IMG/VR virus record: IMGVR_UViG_3300030106_003896
Coordinates: 1 to 40,118 of that record
Length of the DNA stretch: 40,118 nt
Source: a virus
Strand: one strand, 5' to 3'
Shown here piece by piece: positions 8,550-16,853 of this stretch. A program made the translations under genes and the position numbers. How positions within the stretch are numbered: the first letter of the stretch is position 1; each line of letters opens with the position of its first letter. Below the pieces are notes generated by a model. The model was not told where the DNA came from, made no database searches, and saw only the letters and a list, made by a program, of their open reading frames with translations.

Positions 8550-9383
8550 ATGGATAATCAACAAGTAGAGGCTACATCAACTGCTGACGGTTTGGTAGAT
8601 GGTGGCGCTGATATAGTACAAGAAGTACGAGAACAAACAGACGCTCAGTATGAGCAACAAGCTGACCAACCTGTAGAAGAGGCTGTAGATTACAGCGCTC
8701 CAGAGGTTAGCGTAGAAAGCGAAACAACTCCAGTAAACGAATGGGAGGTAGAAGCACGCAAGTTTCAATCTATGTATGATAAATCAACTGCAGAGAATGA
8801 AAAACTACGTAAGTTTGAACCTCTTGGACAATTACTAGAGCAAAGACCTGATTTGGTAAATATGCTTCAAGAAAATATCAACGCTCCACAGCAGCCACAA
8901 CAGCAACAACAACAAAGTCAACCGGGTCTGAAACCGGAAGACTTCAACCCTTGGGATGCGTATTACAGTCCAGAATCACCATCTTTTAAGTTCAGGCTAA
9001 ATCAAGAGATGCAGCTTGCCAAAGATGTCGTAGATAATGCGATGGCGCAACAAAAGAGACAGATGCAAGAAGAAATAACCTATAACAATACAGTCAATGA
9101 GCTTAGAAACACTTATAAGTTTTCGGATGGAGACGTTCAAGAGTTTATGGGGTTTGTTACTCAGCCCAAAGAATCTGTAGGGTTATCTAATCTTGTCAAG
9201 CTATTCAGAGATGTAAAAAACAAAGGTAACGCTCCAGAGACAGCCCAAGCAGTACAAAATGCCCAACAACAACCCAGAACAGCTGGGGTACTCCAAGGTG
9301 GTGCACAAAGTTCACCAAAGAGTGCAGAGAATCAAGTATGGGATAATATTGTAAATGCCGGGAGTCGTACTAGCGTCCTTTAA
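8550..9383 (+). CDS. putative capsid scaffolding protein
   Basis: This 277-residue protein sits exactly between portal and major capsid, the usual place of a scaffold. It is acidic and Gln-rich, with a poly-Gln tract near residues 113-123, a Glu-rich N-terminal third and predicted helices (FKFRLNQEMQLAKDVVDNAM, then QEEITYNNTVNELRNTYKF). There is no catalytic protease motif. The ATG follows GAAAGGAATATA, a good ribosome site. Scaffolds diverge fast, so the call rests on composition and gene order. Confidence 0.8.
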   Translation: MDNQQVEATSTADGLVDGGADIVQEVREQTDAQYEQQADQPVEEAVDYSAPEVSVESETTPVNEWEVEARKFQSMYDKSTAENEKLRKFEPLGQLLEQRPDLVNMLQENINAPQQPQQQQQQSQPGLKPEDFNPWDAYYSPESPSFKFRLNQEMQLAKDVVDNAMAQQKRQMQEEITYNNTVNELRNTYKFSDGDVQEFMGFVTQPKESVGLSNLVKLFRDVKNKGNAPETAQAVQNAQQQPRTAGVLQGGAQSSPKSAENQVWDNIVNAGSRTSVL

Positions 9384-9410
9384 TTAATCACATAATGGAA
9401 GGAATGACAA

Positions 9411-10769
9411 ATGGCAACATTTAATAATCCTCATCCCCTTAAGGTTGGAGACCCCGGTGCAGTTATAGACAGCACGATTCCTTCGAGACGACTGTTTAAC
9501 TTTAGTGATAGAGTAGCAGACCTCGCTCCAGAAGAATCGCCGTTTTTTGTATACTTATCCAAGGTAGCCAAAGTCCCTACGGATGACCCACAGTTTAGAT
9601 GGTTGAAAGACAGAAACAAGATTGATATGACAGATAGAAGTTTCCGTTTAGCAGCCGCTCATACTGTACCAGCTGCAGGCAGTACATTAACTTATACTGT
9701 TGAAACTGCAGGAACTTCACAAGGCTCAGTAGACTTTCTAATTAAAGGAATGGTCTTTGCTGTTGGCGAAACTAACGCCTCAACAAACGAGCCAGAAACC
9801 GCAATCGTTAGAATCGAAAGCGCTCCAATAGATGCCGGAGACACAAGCACATTTACTGGTCGTACAATATCTGCAGCAACTGGTTCAACCACTTCTGCTG
9901 CTGACCAGACTTTATGTACTATTATCGGTAGTGCATTTGAAGAAGGAACTGGTTCTCCAGACTCTTTCTCAAAGCATTTAGATAATGGTGTCGGATACTG
10001 TCAAATCTTTAAAACCTCTTGTGAGTTAACTAACACAGCAAGAGCTACTGTATATCGTGGATATGCTAGTGAGTTTGATAGAATCTGGAACTTAAAGTTA
10101 CGTGAGCACAAAGTTGACATTGAAAGAGCTATGCTCTTTGGTCAAGGTGGTGTTGTAAATGGTATCTCTTACTCTGACGGTATTGTAGGAAGTATTATTA
10201 AGAACTCACAGTCACAGATTAAAGATAATGCTCAGTTAGATTACACAGAAGATAAAGCATTCTTCTCAACTCGTACAGACGCACAGTTTACTTACGATGC
10301 GTTACTTGCTGATTTAGAAGTTGTTTTTGACCCTGCACGTGGTGGAGCTGGCGCAAAACTTGCGTTGTGTTCATTACCTGTAATCACATTCTTTAACAAG
10401 ATGGCAAGCTCTAATACTTTCTTATCTTCAGTACACTCTGCTGCTAATCCTTTAATGTCACAAGAGAAAGGTTCTTTTGGACATAAAGTGGTCAAGGTAG
10501 AAACTATTCACGGTGACCTAACCCTAGTAAAAGAGCCCCTATTTAGAGGTTTTGCTGCTGGGTTCATGGCTATGGTTGACTTGGACCAAGTTGCTTACAG
10601 ACCTTTGATTGGTAACGGTGTAAACAGAGACACACACATTATGACTAATGTGCAGTCTGCTGATGAAGACCTACGTAAAGATATGGTATTGACTGAAGCT
10701 GGTTTAGAAGTTTCTTTACCAGAAGCACACGCATTGTTCAACTTTGAATCTGCTTACACAGCACCATAA
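9411..10769 (+). CDS. major capsid protein
   Basis: This 452-residue protein should form the icosahedral shell. It resembles the HK97-fold capsid proteins of the phage SU10/DUF5309 type as I remember them: an N-terminal RRLFNFSDRVADLAPEESPF segment, a beta-rich insertion (residues about 80-170), then YCQIFKTSCELTNTARATVY and the long spine-helix segment FDRIWNLKLREHKVDIERAM, ending with HIMTNVQ and a short C-terminal strand. Position after the scaffold and a strong ribosome site (GGAAGGAATGACAA before the ATG) support it. No search was possible, so the subfamily is less certain than the role. Confidence 0.9.
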   Translation: MATFNNPHPLKVGDPGAVIDSTIPSRRLFNFSDRVADLAPEESPFFVYLSKVAKVPTDDPQFRWLKDRNKIDMTDRSFRLAAAHTVPAAGSTLTYTVETAGTSQGSVDFLIKGMVFAVGETNASTNEPETAIVRIESAPIDAGDTSTFTGRTISAATGSTTSAADQTLCTIIGSAFEEGTGSPDSFSKHLDNGVGYCQIFKTSCELTNTARATVYRGYASEFDRIWNLKLREHKVDIERAMLFGQGGVVNGISYSDGIVGSIIKNSQSQIKDNAQLDYTEDKAFFSTRTDAQFTYDALLADLEVVFDPARGGAGAKLALCSLPVITFFNKMASSNTFLSSVHSAANPLMSQEKGSFGHKVVKVETIHGDLTLVKEPLFRGFAAGFMAMVDLDQVAYRPLIGNGVNRDTHIMTNVQSADEDLRKDMVLTEAGLEVSLPEAHALFNFESAYTAP

Positions 10770-10787
10770 TCTAGGAGGTAATGAATA

Positions 10788-11219
10788 ATGAGAGCCGCAA
10801 CAAGAGAAAAGAATAGTGGTAAAGGTGGATTTCTACAAAAGATAGAACCAATCACCGTAGCTCGTACACTAACAGCCGCTGATAGTGGTAAGGTCTTCAT
10901 GCTGAGTTCAGCAGGTGGAGCTTACTCTGTCACATTGCCAACTGCCGCATCCGGAGTTGATGGTATCCACTACAAATTTATTGTAGAGGAAGAGACCCCA
11001 ACAGGAGCTATTACTATAGCTGCAGGTAGTGCAATCATTAGCTTAGTAATGAAAGACCCCGGTGGTGACGCTTCTAATTCTACAGCAGGTACGCAAGTAT
11101 CTAACATCGTAATTGGTACTTCAGCACAAAAAGGCGATTACATTAATATAATGTACGCTGGTGGTGAATATCTTGCAGAAGCGATGTCAGGTATTAATGA
11201 CGCATTAACCACTTCATAA
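10788..11219 (+). CDS. putative head decoration or stabilisation protein
   Basis: This 143-residue protein follows the capsid gene with a near-perfect ribosome site (TAGGAGGTAATGAATA). It is beta-rich, with the pattern RTLTAADSGKVFMLSSAGG, SVTLPTAASGVDGIHYKFIV and GDYINIMYAGGEY that I have seen in small phage virion proteins expressed after the capsid. A capsid-decorating trimer is the likely role from size, fold pattern and position. The same beta motif also occurs in tail-fibre tips, so a fibre-related role is the alternative. Confidence 0.7.
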   Translation: MRAATREKNSGKGGFLQKIEPITVARTLTAADSGKVFMLSSAGGAYSVTLPTAASGVDGIHYKFIVEEETPTGAITIAAGSAIISLVMKDPGGDASNSTAGTQVSNIVIGTSAQKGDYINIMYAGGEYLAEAMSGINDALTTS

Positions 11220-11254
11220 CCCTAAACAATACGGGTAACAGACTTGGATTCTGT

Positions 11255-11281
11255 GGGGGTTACTGAGAAAGAGTAGCCCCC
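11255..11281 (+). terminator. strong hairpin after the capsid genes
   Basis: GGGGGTTACT at 11255-11264 pairs with AGTAGCCCCC at 11272-11281 across a 7-base loop (GAGAAAG), giving ten pairs with one G-U wobble. No U-tract follows, so it is not a textbook terminator. It may instead protect the 3' end of the capsid messages or partly stop transcription before the less abundant connector genes. Confidence 0.6.
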
Positions 11282-11313
11282 GAACATCCTAAAAATTTAA
11301 AACAGGAGTAATT

Positions 11314-11517
11314 ATGGCTGCTTATGGTAATTTAAAAGTAAAAGTTATGATACATCCCGGTAACCCCGGAGAAGAAGATGGTGCAGTAGGAACTATGGCA
11401 AGGGATATCAAGGATTACATAGCTACTTTAGATTCTACTAATAATGAAGTTTTATCTATCACGCATACACAATTAAATGGTGATAGAATTATGACATTAA
11501 TTGTTGGAGGAACTTAA
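11314..11517 (+). CDS. hypothetical protein, 67 aa
   Basis: This 67-residue protein is not recognised. It reads as a small alpha/beta or beta protein with a strand (LKVKVMIHPG), an acidic middle helix (AVGTMARDIKDYIATLD) and two closing strands (EVLSITHTQL, RIMTLIVGG). The start has a clear ribosome site (ACAGGAGTAATT). It lies after the hairpin and is coupled by TAATG to the zinc-ribbon gene. Position among capsid and connector genes suggests a virion or assembly role. Confidence 0.7.
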   Translation: MAAYGNLKVKVMIHPGNPGEEDGAVGTMARDIKDYIATLDSTNNEVLSITHTQLNGDRIMTLIVGGT

Positions 11518-11732
11518 TGCGTTGTCAGCATTGTAAAGCTGAGAATGAAGGTGGATGGTTTTATTGTAGAGAGTGTGGAAAAAGAGCGCACGCTCCTAGA
11601 TATAGTACAGCCACAATTATAAGAGATAGTCGTTTTGCAACTGCAATACGCAAGGACCTTATTAACTTTAAAACAATGTCTATGGCAGAGGACATAGAGT
11701 CAAAGGGAGGAGAAATAAGTGGCAACGTTTGA
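11517..11732 (+). CDS. zinc-ribbon protein, 71 aa
   Basis: The first 20 residues form a complete zinc ribbon: Cys3-x2-Cys6 and Cys17-x2-Cys20, with Trp14 and Tyr16 between. The remaining 50 residues are helical and amphipathic, with no further motif. Such small ribbons can bind nucleic acid or a protein partner; nothing here says which. It is coupled to the previous gene by TAATG, and its last 14 bases overlap the next gene. A zinc ribbon in the middle of the head-assembly genes is unusual. Confidence 0.75.
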   Translation: MRCQHCKAENEGGWFYCRECGKRAHAPRYSTATIIRDSRFATAIRKDLINFKTMSMAEDIESKGGEISGNV

Positions 11733-12729
11733 AGCGCAAGTTGAAGCCTTGACCAGCCTTTCTATTGACGGTAGTAGTTCTCCGACACAGACAGAGCTTA
11801 CGCAGTTCTTAACTGATGGGGCTGCTGAGGTTATAAACAGTATGCCTAGAAAGTTAAAATTTTTATGCGCAACAGAAGACACTTTTACTAGCACAGCCGT
11901 TGGAAGTGAGTCCGAAACATTGGAATCAGGTCAAATATTGCAAGTAACCAGAAATGACGGAACTATAGAACAGCCGTGCAGGGAGGTACCTGCAGTTCTA
12001 AGAGGAAGGGCTAGTGACTCAGACGATATGATAGCAGCTACAACCACTGACCCAGTGTATTATGTTTATAACGGAAAAATTAATTCTTTACCTGCGTCTG
12101 GTAATTGTAAATACTTAGAAGTAAACAATCCTGCAGTAGCGTTTGGAGACTCATCTGTAAGTAACTTCCCTGATGAGTATGAGTATTTGATACCTCTTTA
12201 TGCTTCTGTAAAATCATTACAAAATGCTTTAGCAGATAGAGCTTCTAATAGTGACATAACTACAGCAATAACAGCAGTTAAAAGCGCTGTTGAGGCAGCT
12301 GCAACCACGATAGCAAGTTTTACATCTACGACAGAGTCAGTGTTTGGAGATGAAGATACTTTTTTAACAGATAACTCTCAGCTTACAAGGGTAAAGGATG
12401 CCTTGGACAAAGCTCAAGAAACTATGACAGGGAACCTTCCAAGCTCAACTACAGACGCTAGAGGAGCTCAAGAGAATGAAGATATTGAGTTAGTCACTTC
12501 TGCTCTTAATATAGCACAAACAGAAATACAAAGAGCACAAGTGCACCTATCTGAGTGGAACGCTATTGGGGATATGAGAATAAAACAAGTGCAAGTAAAT
12601 CTTAGCAAAATGGATGGATATATTAAAGAAGTGCAAACAAGACTTTCAATTATAGGTTTTTTAGAAAGACAACAAGCAAAGTTGCAGGCTGACTATGAAA
12701 AAGGTATACAGATTATGAGGGGCGCATAA
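11719..12729 (+). CDS. putative virion structural protein (connector region)
   Basis: This 336-residue protein starts at GTG 11719 after a very good ribosome site (GGGAGGAGAAATAA). The N-terminal 60 residues (LTQFLTDGAAEVINSMPRKL, then LKFLCATEDTFTS) resemble the start of head-tail adaptor-type proteins that carry an AA-x-EVI/NRLP helix. Residues about 170-336 are mostly long helices with heptad spacing, including IKQVQVNLSKMDGYIKEVQT near the end. It probably forms an elongated oligomer in the neck or tail. No enzymatic motif is visible. Confidence 0.65.
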   Translation: MATFEAQVEALTSLSIDGSSSPTQTELTQFLTDGAAEVINSMPRKLKFLCATEDTFTSTAVGSESETLESGQILQVTRNDGTIEQPCREVPAVLRGRASDSDDMIAATTTDPVYYVYNGKINSLPASGNCKYLEVNNPAVAFGDSSVSNFPDEYEYLIPLYASVKSLQNALADRASNSDITTAITAVKSAVEAAATTIASFTSTTESVFGDEDTFLTDNSQLTRVKDALDKAQETMTGNLPSSTTDARGAQENEDIELVTSALNIAQTEIQRAQVHLSEWNAIGDMRIKQVQVNLSKMDGYIKEVQTRLSIIGFLERQQAKLQADYEKGIQIMRGA

Positions 12730-12998
12730 TGGCATTGACACTGGTAAACCTGAACACGTCACCATCTGCTACATTGGTAACGTTAAATACTAGCCCTAGC
12801 TCAACGCTTGTAAACTTAAATACATCTCCGAGCGCTACGCTAGTAAATCTCAACACAAGTCCTAGCTCCACTTTACTTGCTTTAAACACTAGCCCTAGTG
12901 CAATACTATCTGGCTCTTGGGCAGGCGTAGCTAGTAACTGGGAATCCGAAGCTAAAACTTGGAAACAAATAGGTATGCTTGGAAAGGACTCTGACTAA
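12729..12998 (+). CDS. short protein of five 11-residue LNTSPS repeats plus a Trp-heptad tail
   Basis: Residues 8-62 of this 89-residue protein are five perfect-length 11-residue repeats beginning LNTSPS, with the seventh residue alternating Ala, Ser, Ala, Ser, Ala. The C-terminal tail has Trp64, Trp71 and Trp78 exactly seven residues apart, with Asn70 before and Glu72 after the middle one. A repeat of this kind could build a beta-solenoid or a polyproline-like rod. The codons differ between copies although the residues do not. It is joined by TAATG on both sides within the connector genes. Function is unknown; a virion part is likely. Confidence 0.8.
   Translation: MALTLVNLNTSPSATLVTLNTSPSSTLVNLNTSPSATLVNLNTSPSSTLLALNTSPSAILSGSWAGVASNWESEAKTWKQIGMLGKDSD
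12750..12914 (+). repeat. five 33-bp coding repeats with scrambled codons
   Basis: The five units begin at 12750, 12783, 12816, 12849 and 12882. The Leu-Asn-Thr-Ser-Pro-Ser residues are constant, yet Ser is written tca, tct, agc and agt, Thr acg, act and aca, and Leu ctg, tta and ctc across copies. This points to old duplication followed by selection on protein sequence, not to recent DNA slippage. Confidence 0.85.
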
Positions 12999-13306
12999 TG
13001 GCTGTTATAAGCTTAACTGTAAAGAAGATTATATCTAGAGTAAGACAGGCTTTTCCAGATGCGCCTGAAACTTATATTTTAAACTTGATAAACGAAGCAT
13101 TGGTGGAGATGGGCAAGTACAATACAAAGGTTGAATATGCAAAACTCACCACAGTGGCAAATCAACAGTGGTATACTCTTAGCGACAGCAACGCTGGTGT
13201 AGAAATAAACAAAGTATATCGTGTTGACTTTATGGATTCAGACGGAACATACGTAAAGATACCAAGACTTTTAGATAACGAAATACCAACAATGGATATA
13301 GACTAA
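12998..13306 (+). CDS. putative head-tail connector protein, N-terminal part
   Basis: This 102-residue protein begins with a helical pattern, VKKIISRVRQAFPDAPETYI and LNLINEALVEMGKYN, followed by beta strands around WYTLSDSNAGVEINKVYRVDFMD. I recall this order of elements from adaptor-type connector proteins of short-tailed phages, where it is often followed directly by the segment that here forms the next gene. The two genes are joined by TAATG. They may be two halves of a protein that is single in relatives. Confidence 0.65.
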   Translation: MAVISLTVKKIISRVRQAFPDAPETYILNLINEALVEMGKYNTKVEYAKLTTVANQQWYTLSDSNAGVEINKVYRVDFMDSDGTYVKIPRLLDNEIPTMDID

Positions 13307-13737
13307 TGGCAAGCACATACAATTACCCAGAAGATTATATTACATGGTTTATAAAAGGCAATCATTTAGCAGTAGTTACACTGAAAGGTGATTCAGAAGG
13401 AACATATCACAGTAAGTATGGGCAATACAAACCTATCGATGAAGCGGTTACTAACGGACTGTTATTACATTATTATGCAGAGCCTAATGCTGTCACAGCG
13501 ATTACTGACACCCCAGATGTGGATAATGTGTTTCATACGGCTATTGTGGATTATGTAAAAGCAAGATTATATCAAGATAGAGCAGGGAGAACAAACGATG
13601 GTGGAGTTGCAAGTGTAAGTTTAAACCTTGCACAACTACACGAGAATAAATTTAGCGAATCAGTAAAAAGAAATGGAATGCAGAAGCGAGACAAGACTGG
13701 TGGACCACGCAGAGTCTTGATGGCTGACTTTACATAA
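13306..13737 (+). CDS. putative head-tail connector protein, C-terminal part
   Basis: This 143-residue protein begins with beta strands (DYITWFIKGNHLAVVTLKG) and a turn region, and ends with helices (VFHTAIVDYVKARLYQDRAG, then SLNLAQLHENKFSESVKRNG) and a basic tail. The HTAIVDYVKARLYQDRAG helix is typical of the C-terminal half of phage adaptor proteins in my experience. It is joined to the preceding gene by TAATG. The split is clean, with intact starts and stops, so this looks like a stable two-gene form rather than a sequencing error. Confidence 0.65.
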   Translation: MASTYNYPEDYITWFIKGNHLAVVTLKGDSEGTYHSKYGQYKPIDEAVTNGLLLHYYAEPNAVTAITDTPDVDNVFHTAIVDYVKARLYQDRAGRTNDGGVASVSLNLAQLHENKFSESVKRNGMQKRDKTGGPRRVLMADFT

Positions 13738-13750
13738 CAAGGAAAATATT

Positions 13751-14812
13751 ATGGCAGATATCAGAAAATTTCAAACACATGAGGTGCTCAACAAGGTTTT
13801 AAATACTGGTGAGGACGCTCTAAAGGTTGACATTGATAACGTAACGCTGACTACAGAAGGTGGGGACGTTGCAATAGATGTAGCCTTAGACAAAGCAAAT
13901 GATACTATCACTGTATTCTCTAATACCGCCAAAGATGGTAGCGGCACTAGCTATGTTCCTTTAGTAGATAGTGATGGACATTTACAAGTAGATACTGTTT
14001 CTGCAGCTCTACCAAGTGGGGCGGCTACTGAAGCAAAGCAAGATGTTATTGAAACTACTCTTACTGCAATAGAAACAGATGCTGCGGCGATAGAGACACT
14101 GTTAACAGGTATTGACGCTGACACTAATGCAATTAAGGTTGATGCTGCTGCAATAGAGGTCTTAATAACATCAACTAACTCTAAGATAGATACATTTGAT
14201 GCTGTATTAGATAATATACTAGCAAAAAACACTGAAATAGATACAGTATTAGACAATATAAAAGTAGATACAGAAGCTATAGAAACTGCCGTAGAGCTAT
14301 TGGATAATGCTGTTGATGGTAACTATTTAAATGTGAATGCCAACATAGCAGGTACAGATATAGTGGGAGGAGCAGGTGCTGTAGCCTCTGGCGTTCAAAG
14401 AGTCACATTGGCATCTGATGACCCTGCAGTAACAGATTTAGCAGCCATTGAGGTCTTGTTAACTGCTGCAAATGTAGACCACGCTGCTAACGAGGTATTG
14501 CTTACTACTATTGATTCTGATACTAATAACATAAAGACTGCAACAGAAGCATCTCAAGCAGCTTTAGAAAAAATGTTATATGGAACTGCACTAGCCGTTA
14601 CTGCAGTTAGTGGGGGTTCTGACCATAATTTAGGTTCTACTTTTGAAGCTTTTTATATAGGCGTAGGCGGCGATATAAGTTTAGACCTAGCCTCTAGCGG
14701 GTCAAACATAGTATTTAAAAATGTAGCCAGTGGTCAGCTATTACCTATAAGAGCTGCAACTGTAAACGCAACAGGAACAACCGCTACTAACATTGTAGCA
14801 TTGAAAGCTTGA
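13751..14812 (+). CDS. putative trimeric coiled-coil tail or fibre protein
   Basis: This 353-residue protein has a beta-rich N-terminus (residues 20-90), a long Ala/Asp/Ile/Thr-rich region (about 90-270) with repeated phrases such as AAAIETLLTGIDADTNAIK and DAAAIEVLITS, and a compact beta-rich C-terminus. The middle fits a coiled coil with heptad-like spacing. The phrase GVQRVTLASDDPAV near residue 217 recurs in phage tail proteins in my memory. The C-terminal 75 residues are a small beta domain that may cap the stalk. A fibre or spike attached to the neck or tail is the likely role. The ribosome site is AAGGAAAATATT. Confidence 0.7.
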   Translation: MADIRKFQTHEVLNKVLNTGEDALKVDIDNVTLTTEGGDVAIDVALDKANDTITVFSNTAKDGSGTSYVPLVDSDGHLQVDTVSAALPSGAATEAKQDVIETTLTAIETDAAAIETLLTGIDADTNAIKVDAAAIEVLITSTNSKIDTFDAVLDNILAKNTEIDTVLDNIKVDTEAIETAVELLDNAVDGNYLNVNANIAGTDIVGGAGAVASGVQRVTLASDDPAVTDLAAIEVLLTAANVDHAANEVLLTTIDSDTNNIKTATEASQAALEKMLYGTALAVTAVSGGSDHNLGSTFEAFYIGVGGDISLDLASSGSNIVFKNVASGQLLPIRAATVNATGTTATNIVALKA

Positions 14813-14813
14813 T

Positions 14814-14936
14814 ATGCCCTTAGGATGGAAAAGAACTGGACTAAACTTTTTAAAGTCAATATATGACGTTATTTGGAACATTACCCGACTTAACTGGGAA
14901 GAAGACAATGTTAAGTGGGAAGAACATACAGGATAA
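14814..14936 (+). CDS. 40-residue protein with a Trp-heptad motif
   Basis: This short frame fills the 130-base gap between two fibre-type genes. It encodes 40 residues with Trp21, Trp28 and Trp35 spaced by seven, Asn27 before and Glu29 after the middle Trp. That is the same W-x6-W-E-x5-W arrangement as the C-terminus of the LNTSPS-repeat protein at 12729. The start lies one base past the upstream stop, and no strong ribosome site precedes it, so coupling is needed. Five Trp in 40 residues argues against chance. Confidence 0.6.
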   Translation: MPLGWKRTGLNFLKSIYDVIWNITRLNWEEDNVKWEEHTG

Positions 14937-14942
14937 AAAATT

Positions 14943-16583
14943 ATGGCAGATTTATCAGGACAAACTATAGCATCGAGTTACGAACAGTTATTATCACTGC
15001 CTGATGGTGGAGGTAATGCAAATACATTAGTAGCTGTAACCGATGGAGATGGGGGCACAACATTTGGAATAAAATTAGCTACTAATAAAGTAGAGATTAT
15101 ACCGGGTTCTAATGATGCGAATGCTTTCGAGGTATCACAAGCAGATGGTACAGCAGTATTAACAGTAAATACAAGCACAGCAGGAGCAACGATTACTGGA
15201 GTGCTTAATGTATTTGGAGGAGGAAGTGATGCCTCAACAAGTGCAAACGCTTATGCTGATAATTTAGTTATAAGAGGTTCTAATGATAGTAATGGCTCTG
15301 GAATTACAATATTTTCTGAAGATGATGAATTTGGTACTCTTTATTTTGGTCGTGGTGGAAGTGGGGCTGATGCATATAGAGGATATGTTCAGTATAGTCA
15401 TAGTGCAGATGAATTACAATTAGGCTCTGATGGTTCGACAAGATTAATTATTAATGATGCTGGAACTGTCTCAGTAGGTTCTATTGCTGATGAGGGTAAT
15501 GCAATAATTACCAATGGTGCTGATGCTGGTAGATACGACGTATTAACTATTCAAGAAAATGGAAATGATAGGTGGGAACTTTCTTTTGAGGGAAATGGCT
15601 CTACTAATTCTTTAACCTTTGGTTCAAATGTATCTGAGCAAAATATAGCAAATGGTGGTGTTCTGACACTTTTACCAGATGGTCAGGTGGGTATAGGCTG
15701 TAGTCCAGATAGTAAATTAAAAATTCAAGAAAATACAAATGGTGATAATGTTGCTTTTTCAATGAGAGCTTTTAATGATTCTGGTACTGGTAAAGCTGTA
15801 ACATTCACTCTTGACCCAGATGACGAGTCATTGACACTTACAAATCTTGCATCTTTTAAAATTGACCAAGCAAGTACTGGTCAGTTTGGCAATACTGCAT
15901 TGCAAACAGTAGATGGTGGTGATAATGGTGGTGTAAATATAGAACATGGTGCTGGAGATGGTAGAATAAGGGTTGCATCTGCTGGAAGTTTTAGAACAGA
16001 ATATTTAGCAAATCAACTTAAAGCAAACGCTAATGGATACGATATAAGAACAACAGATAGCCAAAACGTAACAATAAGTACAAACAACTCAACGAGAATG
16101 ACTGTTGCTGGTAGCAATGGAGATGTAACTGTAAATGCTTTACTTGTTGCTGGTAGTGGTGTTGCTATTGGGGGTACTGGTTCGGCTAATACCTTAGATG
16201 ATTATGAGGAGGGAAGCTACACACCAACCAGCGTCACAGATAGTTTGACATTTTCATCCGCAACAGGTAATTATACAAAGATTGGTAGATTATGTTTTGT
16301 AAGAATAGCTGTTACATATCCGACCACGACTGGTTCACATTTAGCAACACCAAGAATATCTTTACCTTTTACTGCAATAAGTGATGGTGTTAATCCGATT
16401 GCAAATGTATTTCCACCACACGACGATGGTGCAACCAATGCAGCAAATGGATTTATTGGTAGACCGAATGGTAATCAGGCATTCGTAGAATTAATTAGAA
16501 AAAAAGAGGGTTCTGACGCCGATAACTCGGATTTGAGTGGTGTTTCGGTGGCGGTAACTCTATGGTTTACAACAACAACTTAA
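14943..16583 (+). CDS. tail fibre or receptor-binding protein
   Basis: This 546-residue protein is rich in Gly, Asn, Asp, Ser and Thr, and reads as successive beta strands typical of a trimeric fibre shaft. The N-terminal MADLSGQTIASSYEQLLSLP segment and the phrase DGDGGTTFGIKLATNKVEII match the attachment end of phage fibres I have seen. The C-terminal 130 residues start LDDYEEGSYTPT, followed by YTKIGRLCFVRIAVTYP, the common receptor-facing tip module of marine and enteric phage fibres. It likely determines host binding. No chaperone or autoproteolytic motif is visible. Confidence 0.85.
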   Translation: MADLSGQTIASSYEQLLSLPDGGGNANTLVAVTDGDGGTTFGIKLATNKVEIIPGSNDANAFEVSQADGTAVLTVNTSTAGATITGVLNVFGGGSDASTSANAYADNLVIRGSNDSNGSGITIFSEDDEFGTLYFGRGGSGADAYRGYVQYSHSADELQLGSDGSTRLIINDAGTVSVGSIADEGNAIITNGADAGRYDVLTIQENGNDRWELSFEGNGSTNSLTFGSNVSEQNIANGGVLTLLPDGQVGIGCSPDSKLKIQENTNGDNVAFSMRAFNDSGTGKAVTFTLDPDDESLTLTNLASFKIDQASTGQFGNTALQTVDGGDNGGVNIEHGAGDGRIRVASAGSFRTEYLANQLKANANGYDIRTTDSQNVTISTNNSTRMTVAGSNGDVTVNALLVAGSGVAIGGTGSANTLDDYEEGSYTPTSVTDSLTFSSATGNYTKIGRLCFVRIAVTYPTTTGSHLATPRISLPFTAISDGVNPIANVFPPHDDGATNAANGFIGRPNGNQAFVELIRKKEGSDADNSDLSGVSVAVTLWFTTTT

Positions 16584-16600
16584 AATAGAAAGATAAACAA

Positions 16601-16852
16601 ATGGCGTTAACAAAAGAAACCATACAAGACAAATTTGAAATTGTAACTGAATACAAACATATTCAAGTAAGAACTGCTACAATTATAAAAGATAATGGCG
16701 TAGAAATTTCAAGGTCATTTGATAGAAAGGTGTTGACACCAGACTTAGATATTTCAAATGAATCAGATGAAATAAAAGGAATTGCAAACGTAGTTTGGAC
16801 AGATGAAGTAAAAACATCTTGGGCAGAGTTTACAGATAATGGAGAAGAATAA
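16601..16852 (+). CDS. conserved phage hypothetical protein, 83 aa
   Basis: This 83-residue protein follows the fibre gene. It has a KFEIVTEYKHIQVRTATIIK strand pair, a GVEISRSFDRKVLTPD segment and an acidic C-terminus containing VVWTDEVKTSWAEF. I recall similar short proteins after fibre genes in marine phages, with no proven function. A fibre-linked or assembly role is possible from position. The ribosome site (AGAAAGATAAACAA) is acceptable. Confidence 0.7.
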   Translation: MALTKETIQDKFEIVTEYKHIQVRTATIIKDNGVEISRSFDRKVLTPDLDISNESDEIKGIANVVWTDEVKTSWAEFTDNGEE

Positions 16853-16853
16853 A

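Noticed and set aside
12750-12914. Regularly spaced 33-base units resembling a CRISPR array
   Set aside because: The units are codons of one protein repeat, have no identical repeats at the DNA level and no unique spacers.
13951-14256. A 101-codon - strand frame opposite the coiled-coil fibre protein
   Set aside because: It is the antisense shadow of the repetitive + strand gene with low-complexity Ser/Val/Ala composition.
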